Counted from the first letter of the stretch, positions 20,385 to 31,276 are shown. The stretch is 64,000 nt of DNA from Linanthus parryae (GCA_023055425.1 JALGPY010000004.1:113687504-113751503); one strand, 5' to 3'. The notes: generated from the sequence alone by a model not told the origin. Translations and numbers: made by a program.

Positions 20385-22343
20385 ACTCTTTGCATGTGAC
20401 AGTGTCTTCTTTGGTAAGGCCACTGTTAATGAATCTACTGAAATGAAGAGGAATCTAGATCTCTATGAGATTGCTTCAGGCCAAAGCATCAATTATGACA
20501 AATCAGCTTTGTGTTTCAGCCCTAAAACTTTGCACCATCGTATTGAAGAAATTTCTACCATTCTTAATGTGTCTGCTGTTGATGGACATTCCAAATACCT
20601 AGGTCTACCTACCTCTGCAGCTAAAAACAAGACATCTCTGTTTCAAGATGTCAAGGAAAGAATTCTTAAAAGAGTTATTGGTTGGGATGAGAAGGGGTTG
20701 AGCACTGCTGGTAGAGACGTCATGATTAATCTGTCCTACAAGCTATCCCTAGCTATGTGATGGCTTGTTTCATTCTTCCTACTTCTGTTATTGATGATCT
20801 ACAGGCCAAAACAACCATATTTTGGTGGGGAGGTATAGGGAATTAAAAGAAAATGCATTGGTGCAGAAGAGAAAAGCTTTGTGCTAAAAGGAAGATGGAG
20901 GAATGGGCTTTAGAAGCTTTGAGGCTTTCAATATGGCCCTCTTGGCCAAAAAAGGGTGGAAAATACTTTGTAACCCCTAGTCTCTTGTTGCAAGAATCCT
21001 ACAAGGTAAGTACTTTACAAATTCTAATTTCGTTTCTGCCTCACTTGGAAGTAATCCTTCCTTTATTTGGATAAGCATTCTAATCGGTAGACAAGTACTT
21101 TACGCTGGCCTTAGACATGTTATTAGAGATGGATGCAGAAGTTACATCTACAAACATAAGTGGTTACCAATTAATGGTGGGAGGAAAGTTTATAGCTATC
21201 CCTACTTAGGGTTGGAAGCCAAAGTCTCTGACCTTTTCTCAGAAAATGAAGACTGGAATGTTGATGTAATCAAACAATCCTTTGCTGAAACAGAAACTCC
21301 GTGTATCATTCAAATTCCCTAATGCCAAGCAAAACAGGAAGATGACCTAATTTGGGGTCATACTAAAGATGAGCTCTATACTGTTTCCTCGGGTTATCAT
21401 ACAACTTACCAAATATATCATCCTGATGAAGTTCAAGCTAATTCAGAGGGTTCCAATGACTCTTCCTATGCGAAGATTGAGAGCAAGATTTGGAAATTGA
21501 AGATTCCAGAGAAGGTGATAATTTTTGCTTGGCGTTTATTTAACAACTACCTTTCACTGAAAGAGAATCTAAAGAAAAGAGGACTAGAAGTACCTGGAAA
21601 TTGCATCATCTGCAACAAGGCCCCTGAAGATCGCCATCATCTCTTCCTCAATTGTACAAAAATCAAGCATATCTTGTCTACTTGCACCTTTGAGTCTAAG
21701 ATTTTTGACAACTCCTCAAGTAATTACAGAGCAACTTCCTCCCTCCGATCTGAGATTCTTCGTGGTGCTTTGTTGGATTGACTTGAGTCGGCGAAACAGA
21801 TCAGTCATTGATGGACATCACTTCGACATTAGTAAAGTAATAGCTGATTCTAATGCTTACTTAGAAGAAGTTGACTTATCTTTGGGTCTTGAAGATCAGA
21901 GAAAGCCTCCAATACCTATCATCACTGCAAATTGGTCCCCTCCACCAAAGAATTTCTTGAAGATGAATACAGATGCTGGGATTGATAAGAAGAACATTAT
22001 TGCTTGGGCTGTTTGTGTTATTAGAGATCATCAGGGACATTTTGTTGCAGCTACTTCTGGCCAGATCCCCTTCTCTCCAGATTTTACGTTGTGCGAGGCA
22101 AAAGCTCTTGACTTTAGCTTCTTATGGTTTAAAAACCTCTCATCCATGTCTCTTCTAATCGAAACATATTCGCAATTGCTGGTTCAATGGATGAAGAAGA
22201 CAACGATTACAAACGCCGAAGAGGGAAGATACATGTACGAGCTCAAGAATCGACTGGGTTTTGATGTTTCTAGGTCTATTATTGGAATCCGAAGAGAGGC
22301 TAATAGAGTGGTTCACAAGCTAGCGTCTGATGGTCTTCACTAA
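20385..22343 (+). pseudogene. LINE-1 ORF2, second half: RT end, zf-RVT, RNase H
   Basis: Resumes within the RT catalytic block, which reads L-L-F-A-C-D-S, so the usual F-A-D-D has lost its first aspartate. Then come the RT thumb region (SKYLGLPT near 20590), a zf-RVT segment (KIWKLKIPEKVIIFAWRL and C-I-I-C-N...H-H-L-F-L-N-C, about 21487-21655), and an RNase H domain (M-N-T-D-A-G near 21963, ending HKLASDGLH before the stop at 22341-22343). Stops and frameshifts occur at about 20758, 21074 and 21780. It is a dead remnant. Confidence 0.87.
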
Positions 22344-22562
22344 AAGAATTGGGCTACCTACAACATTTCACCTCCAGATTCTATTCTGGGCCTCCTAGCC
22401 CAAGACATGTATGGCAAGCTGGGTCACATTAGTTTTATTTTCTTTCTTTGGTCTTAATCTGCCTAGTCCCCCAAATGTATTTTCTTTATGGGTTGGAAGC
22501 CCTTTTAATCGAAGTGGGTTATACCGCCCTACTACCGTGTAGGTTCTGTCCAACAAAAAAAA
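22344..22562 (+). other. LINE-1 3' UTR and poly-A tail
   Basis: T-rich 3' UTR ending in GTTCTGTCCAAC followed by a run of A (22551-22562). The right copy of the 13-bp duplication follows at 22563-22575. Confidence 0.8.
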
Positions 22563-22575
22563 AACTATATATAGT

Positions 22576-23130
22576 ACAGTTTTTGAATATCTATGCTTGG
22601 CTTTTTCATATGCAAGGAACCATCAACCATGCACAATGGAGTTCACAGGATCTGCCTCATATTTTACATCACTGTATACAAATAACTGTTACACCAACTA
22701 GGCGGTGAAAAATTCAATGTAAAGCCGATAGCAAAGGCATCGGTGAAAGAGTTCAAAATCAGTTAATGCACTTATCTAATTGATAAAAAACGTGTCATTA
22801 CAGAAATATGAAATTTTTGGGTATATGTGTAATCTTTGAAACCTCAAAGACAAGTGTCATTCCTTATCTTAGGGTGGCTCCGCCCCTACCTGCAATAATA
22901 ATGAGTAAGACTTATCCTCTTTCACGCGCTCTATGCTACATCTCTCTGATGTCCCATTAGTTATTTAATGTTGAACAAGCGGGGGATGAAAGTCTCTAGA
23001 AAGGATGCTTTGACCTATACAATGCTGAGCGAGAGCCTGACTAGGACAGCAATATATGCATATGTGCTGAGCCTAACTTGTAAGGCCAGGAAAGCAAGGT
23101 GCTTTTACCTACAATCGTGAGCAGAAGCAA
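22576..23130 (+). other. 3' flank of F-box unit A, second part
   Basis: Non-coding continuation of 4317-4857 after the LINE. CATATGCAAGGAACCA near 22608 matches 43892; TCTGCCTCATATTTTACATCA near 22650 matches 42107 and 43920. The block ending ACCTACAATCGTGAGCA at about 23121 matches about 42438-42460. It therefore belongs to the duplicated F-box unit. I see no gene. Confidence 0.75.
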
Positions 23131-23540
23131 GGTGTCATCGTTTCATCGTTTTGGTGCACCCCCTACTGTGGTTAATGGTGCCGCAGCCGCGACCATGGCC
23201 CATTCAACACGAGTAGAGAGAATTGTATGGCACTTTTTTTTTTGTTTTTTTTTTGTTTTTTTTTTGAAATGGTCTAAAATTACGGCTCTTTAAAAGCTTC
23301 AATCTATAAATAATTGTTTTTCTCAAAAAAAAAATCTATAATTAATTTTTTTATTTTTCGGTAAATTCATGGGTGCAGACTGGAAAGTATGGAAGTTTAT
23401 GAAAAAAGGATAATGTAACGTCTTTTTCTTAGGATATGTAATTTAATGTCTTTAAATTGGCAGTAAATACAAAGATAATTTGAATTGACGTTTAATGGAA
23501 ATTATTGAGTTATTTTGGTAGTATTTGACTCCTTTTTTCC
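23131..23540. other. Region upstream of F-box gene 2
   Basis: AT-rich and without a credible ORF. It has T-rich homopolymer runs separated by single G bases at about 23230-23270, which are probably polymorphic. Confidence 0.5.
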
Positions 23541-23548
23541 TTATAAAC
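23541..23548 (+). promoter_or_regulatory. Putative TATA box of F-box gene 2
   Basis: TTATAAAC about 100 bases before the start codon at 23645, at a distance that allows a 5' UTR of about 70 bases. Its position argues against a start at 23525, which would put the TATA box inside the coding region. Confidence 0.5.
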
Positions 23549-23644
23549 ACCCGTCTTCCCCATAGTCTCCCACAAACATGTCTTTCTAGAGTTTTTCACT
23601 CCCTCGCCTCGCCTCGCCTCGCTGCCTACCTCTCGGTTCTCCAA

Positions 23645-24880
23645 ATGCCGACCCCCATGAAGACGAAGCGGCAGAATCCGCCATCGATCTCCGAACTCCC
23701 CAATACCTTCATTTTCAAGACTATCGCCAGACTTCCCGTGAAAACGGTCATGGCTTGCAAGTGCGTCTGCAAGAACTGGTACAATCTCCTGTCCCACCCC
23801 ATCTTCGCTAAACTCCACCTCGAACGATCCCCTCGTTCCAACGTCATTACCTTCGTCAACGCCCACATCCCCGGCGGCGACAAGAAGGCCTACTTCTTCG
23901 ATCTCGAAGACCCCCACCCGGTGAGCCATCTCCGACAGAAGTCATTCCCCGACCAAAATTTCAGCCGATCTGTGATATTTGGGTCCTGCAATGGTCTTAT
24001 TCTCTACGGGCTCAGATGCGGGCCCGTTATGTACGTGTGCAATCCCATTGTAAGCCGGCAAATCAAGCTTCCGGAGCTCAAACTAGAAACCGGGTTGATT
24101 TGCGATTTATACGGTACGAGGAAGGTACCCAAACTAAACAATGTGGAGGCCCACCTAGGAGATGGATTGACTTGCGGGTTGTATGGGATCGGTTATAGCC
24201 GTGTTTCCGATAAATATAAAGTGATTAAAGTAATCTTGTGCAGAAACGGGCAAAACGAGGCGAAAATATGCGAGATCGGTGACCGGATGTCGTGGAGGGC
24301 TACTAAAGCGGTCCCGCCTGGGAATTATAGCTGGAACCGGGGCGGTGTTTTTATCGACGGGGCGCTGTATTGGTACGTCACACAATCTTCTGATTACTTT
24401 AATCACGCGGGGTCCATTTGCTGTTTCGATGTTGCGACAGAAAAGTTTTGTTCGCTCCCGCCGCCGCCTCCTCTCGAGCAATTCAACCTCGAGAAGATTG
24501 TCCCGCTGTGGAAAACGGTTACGGGGAACTGGTGTCTGCATTGTAGCTACGTCCGATTTTGCCAGTGGGGAGGGTGCTTGTCGATTTCCTACTTTACGGG
24601 GAGTTGTGTGAACATGTGGATGATGAGAGACCAACGGGTTAAAGAATCGTGGACCAAAGTGTTCTCGATCAATACGAGTAGTGAATTATTTCCCCTTGGG
24701 ATGTTATCCAACGGGGAAATATTTACAATTGCCATTGATAGGGGTGACTGTGCTACTTACAATTTCAGGACGCGGAAGATGGTGAAAGAAAAAAGGAAGA
24801 CAAGAGAGGATTGTTTTGTGGAACTTGTGTACAAACCAACCTTCATTTCGCCGGGAGACCTCGTAAAAACAAGAAAATGA
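23645..24880 (+). CDS. F-box protein with F-box-associated domain
   Basis: An intronless 411-aa gene starting MPTPMKTKRQNPPSISELPN. The F-box is at about residues 14-58 (S-E-L-P-N-T-F-I-F-K-T-I-A-R-L-P-V-K-T-V ... C-K-N-W-Y), predicted to bind SKP1 in an SCF ubiquitin ligase. An F-box-associated domain follows, with GSCNGLILYG near 116, YVCNPIV near 130, and a C-terminal part absent from gene 1 (LGMLSNGEIFTIAI ... YNFRTRKMV). It shares most of its length with the protein at 3282-4316. Residues about 147-182 contain an imperfect duplication: LETGLICDLYG is followed by LGDGLTCGLYGIGYS, where the paralogue has one copy. The in-frame extension upstream to 23525 is rejected because it spans the TATA-like site. 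Substrate unknown. Confidence 0.9.
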   Translation: MPTPMKTKRQNPPSISELPNTFIFKTIARLPVKTVMACKCVCKNWYNLLSHPIFAKLHLERSPRSNVITFVNAHIPGGDKKAYFFDLEDPHPVSHLRQKSFPDQNFSRSVIFGSCNGLILYGLRCGPVMYVCNPIVSRQIKLPELKLETGLICDLYGTRKVPKLNNVEAHLGDGLTCGLYGIGYSRVSDKYKVIKVILCRNGQNEAKICEIGDRMSWRATKAVPPGNYSWNRGGVFIDGALYWYVTQSSDYFNHAGSICCFDVATEKFCSLPPPPPLEQFNLEKIVPLWKTVTGNWCLHCSYVRFCQWGGCLSISYFTGSCVNMWMMRDQRVKESWTKVFSINTSSELFPLGMLSNGEIFTIAIDRGDCATYNFRTRKMVKEKRKTREDCFVELVYKPTFISPGDLVKTRK

Positions 24881-25000
24881 AATGCTGCATCTCCTTGGAC
24901 AGTGCCCTCCTAGGGTTCTCTTAGTCTTAATTTTCTTATTTTCACATTTTGTACTATTGTTCCTTTTTGGAGTTTATGCCTGATTGGTTTCTGGATTTTG

Positions 25001-25174
25001 CCATATTGGTTATAGCCTGTGTAGGAAGCTTTTGCCGGGGACAAAAGGAGAAATACCGCCAGGAGATTTTGGATCAGACACGAGACATTTCACGTCCAAG
25101 GCATTGTGTTGTGGAAAATAGCTATGGGTCGTGGACTCGTGGTGCCTGCATTGTAGACCCGTAAAGATATATAT
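25001..25174 (+). pseudogene. F-box pseudogene 3, 5' fragment
   Basis: Matches gene 1 in blocks but not in frame. Bases 25048-25085 align with the gene 1 region around 3878-3915 (CCGCCAGGAGATT versus CCACCAGGAGATT). Bases 25086-25174 align with 4056-4139 (TTGTGGAAAATAGCTATGGG versus CTGTGGAAAACAGCTATAGG). About 140 bases between these blocks are missing, as is the whole F-box. An Ale-like copia element is inserted at 25175, with TATAT (25170-25174) as its left duplication. The first 45 bases are only weakly similar. Confidence 0.8.
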
Positions 25175-25503
25175 TGATAGAATTCAAAGAACAAATGCAT
25201 AAATCAAAGGACGGTGCAGAGAAGATGATGAACTCTCATTAATCCATACCATTCATCAAGACCAAATACAGCTGATATAGTAGTAATCCAAACGGTACTA
25301 ATTCCAGCCGTTGGATTACTTGTACTGTTTTAGCTAATCTAACAGATAACCAGAGAGTTTGGGGTACATTACAAAGTAGTCCATTTGTAATTCTGAAATT
25401 GCCACAAGGCTTCTAGTATTTATAGTGTGGCCCTGAAGTCTTGTAATCTTCATCATGGTCCTCCAAGGTGTCCTTCCTTCTGTTTTAGTCCTTCAGTCTT
25501 TTA
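25175..25503 (-). repeat. 3' LTR of the Ale-like element (minus strand)
   Basis: 329 bp, the left copy on the plus strand. The TAA stop of the polyprotein (25501-25503) consists of the first three LTR bases. Confidence 0.92.
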
Positions 25504-28500
25504 CCCTTCCTCAAACTGATGGGGAGTCTTCACCATGAGTTTGTGCTTGAGAGTGTTGAAGTGATGGATGGTGAGGCCCTTTGTGAAAATATCTGCAACC
25601 TGTTCCCTGCTAGACACAAAAGAAATTTGAATAAGTTTTCTGACAGCTCTCTCTCTCACAAAGTGATAGTCAATCTCAACATGCTTTGTTCTGGAGTGAA
25701 AGATAGGATTTGCTGTCATGGCAATGGCTGATTGACTATCACAGTAAATGTGAGGAGCTTGATATATAGAGATTTTGAGATCTTTAAAAAGAGTTTGTAT
25801 CCAAGAAAGCTCAGCAGTTGTGGTGGCCAAGGCTCTGTATTCTGCTTCAGCAGAAGATCTAGCAACTGTTGGTTGCTTCTTGGATGACCAGTGAATGGGA
25901 TTTGTGCCCAGAAAGATAACCAAACCTGAGGTGCTTCTTCTATCTGTGACATTGCCAGCCCAATCAGCATCACTAAATGCTTGGACTGGCAAATGTCCTT
26001 GTTGATAGAAGAGCCCACGAGAAAGAGTGCCCTGCAAATATCTGAGTACTCTTTTAGCAGCAGTAAGATGAATGTCAGTAGGAGAGTGCATGAATTGACA
26101 CAAATGATTCACTGTAAAACAGATATCAGGTCTAGTGAATGTAAGGTATTGAAGAGCTCCTATCAGCTGTCTGAAAACAGTAGCATCATGTAGAGGGGTA
26201 CCTTCCTGAGAATGATACTTTGCACCTGAGGCCAATGGTCTGGGACAAGGTTTACAAGAGGCCATATTGTATCTAACAAGTAAGTCTTTGACATACTTGC
26301 TTTGATGAACATATATGCCTTGGCTTGACCTTTTGATTTGTAAACCCAGAAAGTAGGTTAATGGCCCCAAGTTAGTCATATCAAACTCATTGTGCAGTCT
26401 TTTGATAAGATAAGTGATGTATCTGTTATCACTACCAGTTAAGATAATATCATCAACATATAGTAGAAGGAGAGTGATGCCATGGAGTGTCTCACAAATA
26501 AAGATGAATCAGCTCCAGAAGGGACAAAACCCAGAGATTGAATATAGAAGGTAAATCTCTCAAACCAAGCTCTGGGAGCTTGTTTGAGACCATAGATTGA
26601 TTTCTGCAGTTTACACACATAGTTAGGAAACTGTTTGTGCACAAAACCTTGAGGTTGAGCCATATAAACAGTTTCTCTGAGATTTCCATGCAAAAAGGCA
26701 TTCTTGACATCTAATTGTTGAAGAGGCCAGTTATAAGTAGCAGCAAGACAAAGTATGATTCTAACAGTTGTATGTTTGATAACAGGAGAGAAGGTTTCAT
26801 CAAAATCTATGCCAGGGGTTTGGTGAAACCCTTTGGCAACAAGTCTTGCCTTCTATCTAGCCACAGATCCATCTGGGTTATATTTAGTTTTGAAAACCCA
26901 TTTGTTTCCAACAATGTTTGCAAAAGAAGGAGGTTTGACAAGAGTCCAAGTTTGTTGTTTGGTTAAGCTAGTAAATTCATCATTCATAGCTTGTTGCCAT
27001 TTATGATGTTTTACTGCTTCAGAAAAAGTATTTGGATCTTTACTAGAGCTAATCACATTAAAACCTAACTTCTTCTTTTTAAAGATACCTGATTTGCTCC
27101 TAGTCTGCATATGATGCCTTGGAATTGTTGGAGAGACAGAAGGTATTGCTTCAGTGTTCATCTCAGAATTGAGTGGATCCTCATTGTCATCACTAACAGT
27201 TGCCATCACAGGGCTGGCAATGTCAGCTGTTGAGTATTGCTGAGTTGCCCTTACAGTGCTGAGACTCCCAGATGTATGCATCTGAGATGCCCTCACAATG
27301 CTGGGACTCCCCTCTGTATGCATCCCAGTATTACTTACAGTGTGATCATTGTCAGTTGGTTGCATCTGAGGAACAACATATGGACCAGTAGGAGCATTCA
27401 TCATGGATGAGTTTGGACATGAAGAACCATCATGTCTCTCCTCTGAGGGACTAGGCAGACCAGGTCCTGTATCACAAAATGTTGAGAAATCAGTTGGAGT
27501 AGATGAAGCAGAAGAAGTTAAGGCATATGGAAACAATGTTTCATGAAAGATAACATCTCTACTGATGTAAATTCTATTACTGCTTCTATCAAGACATAAA
27601 TAACCTTTGTACTGATTTTCATATCCAATAAAAACACATTGTTTAGTTGTGGGATCAAGTTTAGATGAAGTGTATGGTCTAAGGCAGGGGTAGCAAGCAC
27701 ACCCAAAAACTTTCAATAAATCATAGTCAGGTCTTTTGTTGTACAACAGTTCATATGGAGATTTGTTGTTTGTGTTTTTGCTAGGCATTCTGTTGATAAG
27801 ATAAACTGAAGTTTCTACAGCATGGTACCACATAAATTTTGGCATAGAAGCATTTTGAAGTAAAGTGATAGTTGTTTCTATAATGTGTCTATGTTTTCTT
27901 TCAGCAATACCATTTTGCTGTGGTGTATGGGGACAAGACTTCTGGTGAGAAATTCCAGAATCAGAAAGAATTTTTTGAAAGATAAAAGAGATGTATTCCC
28001 CACCACCATCAGAACTTCGAATAGTGATAGCATGACCAAAGAGTTTTTCAACTTGAGATTTAAATTTAGGAAACAGCATAGTGATATCAGATTTATGATG
28101 CATGCCAAACAACAAAGTAAATCTAGACATGTCATCAATAAATGTAACATAAAACTTGTAGCCATTGAAAGATTTAACAGAGGCAGGACCCCAAACATCT
28201 GAGTGCAATAAGTAAAGAGGTCTGTCAGAAGTTGTGGTAGAAGATTTATATGGCAACCTAGACATTTTGCCTTCCAGACAATGTTTGCAAACAAAAGAAG
28301 CATCATTTAAAACAGTATTAGGAAAAATTGTTTTTAAGACAGTATCAGTAGGATGCCCTAAACGGACATGCCATAAATGAGACAATGTTCTTTGACCAAG
28401 ATGAGCTTGAACACTAGGCTTCACAGAAGACACATTAGCTTGAACTTGATTCTTGACAGAATTCAGCAAATTGGGAGGAATAGAGTGAATGGGGTACAAC

Positions 28501-29929
28501 CCATTTTCACTCTGACCCTGATATAGAAGGAGACCCATAGCTTTGTCCTGAATTGAGAAATGTTCAGCATCAAATATAAAGGTGCAGTTGTGTTGAAGAC
28601 AAAGCTTATGAACAGATAATAAATTTGCAGCTAACTGAGGAACTAAAAGAGTGTTATTAAGTTGAAAATTATGTGAAGGAGTAGATAGGTAGACAGTACC
28701 AGAATGGGTAATAGGCAGTGATTGACCATTACCAACTGCAACATGGTCAGGTCCACCATAGGTCTCAGCATAAGAGAGTTGGCTCAAGTCAGTAGCCATA
28801 TGGTTTGTAGCACCAGTGTCTGATAACCAGTAGTTTTGTGGTAGTTGAGTAGAGCCATTAGAGGTATTAGCAGTGTAGGCAGTCAAAGAAGAGGGAGGTT
28901 TCTTTCCTTGGTAAGAGTGATTTATTCTGCACCAGCAATCCAAGGCAGAGTGGTAATCTAGACCACAAATTTGACAGTTAACAACAGGGTTTGTATACCC
29001 TTGACTGTTTCTTTGACCCTGAGAATTAGAGAAGTTACCATTTCCACCTCTGCCTCTATAATTCCCCCTTCCTCTTGTATTACCAGCTCTGCCCCTTTGA
29101 TTATCATTCCTACCTCCTCTATAATTAGGATTACCTCCCCTACCAGAGTAGTCATATTGAGTGTAATAGTTTGAATTTTGAAAATGTCTGCCACCACGGC
29201 CACGACCACCTCGTTGAGAATAATTTTGAGTACCAGTATTGAGAGAGGCAAAAGCCATATTGAGTTCAGATTGAGACTGTTTTTCCACAAGTTGTTCTTC
29301 AGCTTTAAGAAGCACATGGAGTTCCTCAAAAGAAATTGTTTTAGACCGAAAACTAACAGAGGAAGATTGAACACCCAAAGTGGATCTAAAGGAATTGTAT
29401 TCAGGGGGTAACCCACTAAGCGCATGAATAAGCATATCTTCATCTTCAATAATCACAGAACAGAGAGCCAATTTATCACGAATAGACTTCAATTTTTGCA
29501 TGTAGGAGTCAATAGAATCAGACCTTTTCTTGAGAGATTGCAGTTCACCTTTTAATTGAATAATATTTGCCCTAGTCAAAGAGGCGTACCTTCGCTCCAA
29601 GAGAGACCAGATAGCAAAAGAGGAAGACTGACCGATAAGCTGAAGCAAAGCTTCTTGTGAAAGGGTGGCGTTGATTAGGGTTTGTATACCCTGATCTTGG
29701 GCCTGCCATGCAATGAACGCTTCGTTCGGAGAAGACGAGCCATCGGCTGCTGTGATAACCGGATCTGGCGCTGGTAAAGATCCATCGACATACCCAAACA
29801 TCGATTGGGTTTTGAGGACGGCTGTCATCTGGTGACGCCATAGAACATAGTTGGTATGTCGAGTTTGTAAGGAACAAGTTGGTTGATATGTGAGAGGAGG
29901 AATAGAGGGTTTGTGGTGGTGGTGGTCAT
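25501..29929 (-). pseudogene. Ale-like gag-pol polyprotein, three lesions
   Basis: Reading from ATG 29929: a gag start (NPLFLLSHINQLVPYKLD), then a one-base frameshift near 29860. A 2.9-kb open stretch then carries gag, a C-x2-C zinc knuckle near 28980, a protease D-T-G near 28820, a GAG-pre-integrase block and an integrase (HSDVWGP, NGIAERKHRH). It ends at a TAG near 26865, at the start of reverse transcriptase, where the family has a sense codon. A second frameshift near 26480 lies just before the Y-V-D-D block. RT end and RNase H are open from 26379 to 25501 (KHVEIDYHFVRERAV). The element cannot make its own complete enzyme set, but few changes separate it from an active copy. Confidence 0.9.
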
Positions 29930-30085
29930 GGTGGTGGCCGGTGATGTAACAGAGAGCATGGACAACGGAGGACGAAAATTACAGCAAACAAAATAAGAAA
30001 CAGATGAATCTGAGGTATATAAACTGTGAATTAAAAATGCTTTGATTGAATCAAACATCTAGAGAAGATAAATGGATCGAGCGAT

Positions 30086-30097
30086 GCTCTGATACCA
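30086..30097 (-). promoter_or_regulatory. Primer-binding site of the Ale-like element
   Basis: On the minus strand TGGTATCAGAGC, directly abutting the 5' LTR at 30098. Initiator tRNA-Met type. Confidence 0.9.
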
Positions 30098-30426
30098 TGA
30101 TAGAATTCAAAGAACAAATGCAGAAGTCAAAGGACGGTGCAGAGAAGATGATGAACCCTAATTAATCCATACCATTCATCAAGACCAAATGCAGCTGATA
30201 TAGTAGTAATCCAAACGGTACTAATTCCAGCCGTTGGATTACTTGTACTGTTTTAGCTAATCTAACAGATAACCAGAGAGTTTGGGGTACATTACAAAGT
30301 AGTCCATTTGTAATTCTGAAATTGCCACAAGGCTTCTAGTATTTATAGTGTGGCCCTGAAGTCTTGTAATCTTCATCATGGTCCTCCAAGGTGTCCTTCC
30401 TTCTGTTTTAGTCCTTCAGTCTTTTA
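30098..30426 (-). repeat. 5' LTR of the Ale-like element (minus strand)
   Basis: 329 bp, same length as 25175-25503. The differences seen cluster in the first 100 plus-strand bases (for example CATAAATC versus CAGAAGTC). Confidence 0.92.
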
Positions 30427-30431
30427 TATAT

Positions 30432-30652
30432 GTGGAGGGATTGTGTCTCGCTTATGTGCTCCCACCGAAAGCACGGAAGCGAGTCGGTGATGAGGGATGG
30501 CGGTGTAAATAAATCATGGTAAAAAAGAATTAAGAGATAAGTTGTAGTCAGATCTTTCAATTGTTGAGGTAGTCGGGTCCTCTTTTCGCACAAAGGTATT
30601 GATTCTATAGAACTCATGTGTGAGCCGAGCTTTATCACCAAAAGACTTGTAA
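30432..30652 (+). pseudogene. F-box pseudogene 3, 3' fragment
   Basis: Continues 25001-25174 after the copia insertion. GTGGAGGGATTGTGTCTCG matches gene 1 at 4140, and the end GAGCCGAGCTTTATCACCAAAAGACTTGTAA matches the gene 1 C-terminus and stop. It contains indels and stop codons. The last part has about 26 bases more than gene 1 before the terminal motif, so gene 1's internal deletion is not shared in full. Confidence 0.85.
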
Positions 30653-30799
30653 ATAAAACTAGAATCCGAAATGTTATTTTGCTAGTACAGTTATTTTGTA
30701 TTTGAACAATATTCCTCCAGCATTTTTACCAGTTTTTTATTCAATTGGCGCAGATGATTTTGCTGTATTTTTTTCACACAATTGAGAAATTGCCTATAT
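30653..30799 (+). other. 3' flank of F-box unit B, first part
   Basis: Matches the flank after gene 1 (AATAAAACTAGAATC(C/A)GAAATG, then GCTAGTACAGTTATTTTG). It breaks at 30800 at an old LTR and resumes at 41890. Confidence 0.8.
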
Positions 30800-30937
30800 T
30801 GTTATAAGGATGGTGTCGAAGAAACAAGAACGATTGAAGCGAAAATCAAGAACAATTCACTAACGAATCGGTTAGCAACCTCCACGGCCAGAACCTAATC
30901 TTTAATTGAGAGAAGCCAAGAAGTACAATCCGAATAC
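30800..30937 (-). repeat. Old LTR 'X', segment 1
   Basis: First part of an LTR related to 43198-43581. It starts TGTTATAAGG and shares blocks such as TTCACTAACG and CCGAATAC. It is interrupted at 30938 by another copia element. The three segments (30800-30937, 36204-36300, 41724-41889) sum to about 400 bp. As no internal element sequence remains between the F-box flanks, this is a solo LTR. Confidence 0.75.
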
Positions 30938-31276
30938 TATTAAACAAATGAAGTTAGAAGCCCAAAGATGAGAAGCCCAAAGTTAAGAAGTCCAGTCTTA
31001 GTGAAGCCCAAACATTTATGATTATCTCAGGCCCAATATTTTTTCGGTCCATTTTGTTGTAACCCTATTTTATCTCTCTCATGTGTTGTACAACTTTTGC
31101 TGCTGTTAGGGTTTGTGACCGTTCATGAACGGTCACCCCTTTATGCCTGTATTTCATTAACGTCTCTTGGAGACTCTGTCAATACATTGAATCTAGATTG
31201 TTCTTTCTCATCGTCTTCTTCAATTCATCCTCTGCACTTATTCATTTTAGTCTACCAAAACCCTAAACCATTTTCA
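30938..31276 (+). repeat. 5' LTR of the old Ale-like element
   Basis: Starts TATTAAACAAATGAAG and ends ACCATTTTCA, followed directly by the primer site. Contains an imperfect palindrome around GACCGTTCATGAACGGTC (31128-31145). Confidence 0.88.

Larger units (their letters stand above)
4858..22562 (+). mobile_element. LINE-1: L1-type LINE, decayed, with two nested insertions
   Basis: A plant L1-like non-LTR retrotransposon. It is bounded by a perfect 13-bp target-site duplication, AACTATATATAGT (4845-4857 and 22563-22575), and ends in a poly-A run (22551-22562). After subtracting the Angela element (6767-15275) and the solo LTR (16637-20379) with their duplications, about 5.4 kb remain, which is normal full length. 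Order: 5' UTR, ORF1 (DUF4283-like, CCHC knuckle), ORF2 (endonuclease, reverse transcriptase, zf-RVT, RNase H), 3' UTR. Many stops and frameshifts make it inactive. The paralogous flank at 43820-43900 shows the same locus without the LINE. Confidence 0.93.
25175..30426 (-). mobile_element. Ale-like Ty1/copia element, recently disabled
   Basis: A 5252-bp element on the minus strand with two 329-bp LTRs, TSD TATAT (25170-25174 and 30427-30431), a primer-binding site (30086-30097) and a purine-rich tract (25504-25519). On its coding strand the LTRs run 5'-TA...CA-3' instead of TG...CA, a non-canonical ending known for some copia elements. I count about five differences between the LTRs. The polyprotein has an early frameshift, one stop and another frameshift. 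It splits an F-box pseudogene whose halves rejoin exactly once one TATAT is removed. Confidence 0.93.

Noticed and set aside
23525..23644. Upstream in-frame start of F-box gene 2
   Set aside because: It would put the TATA-like site at 23541 inside the coding region and adds 40 residues with no counterpart in the paralogue. ATG 23645 aligns with the paralogue start region.
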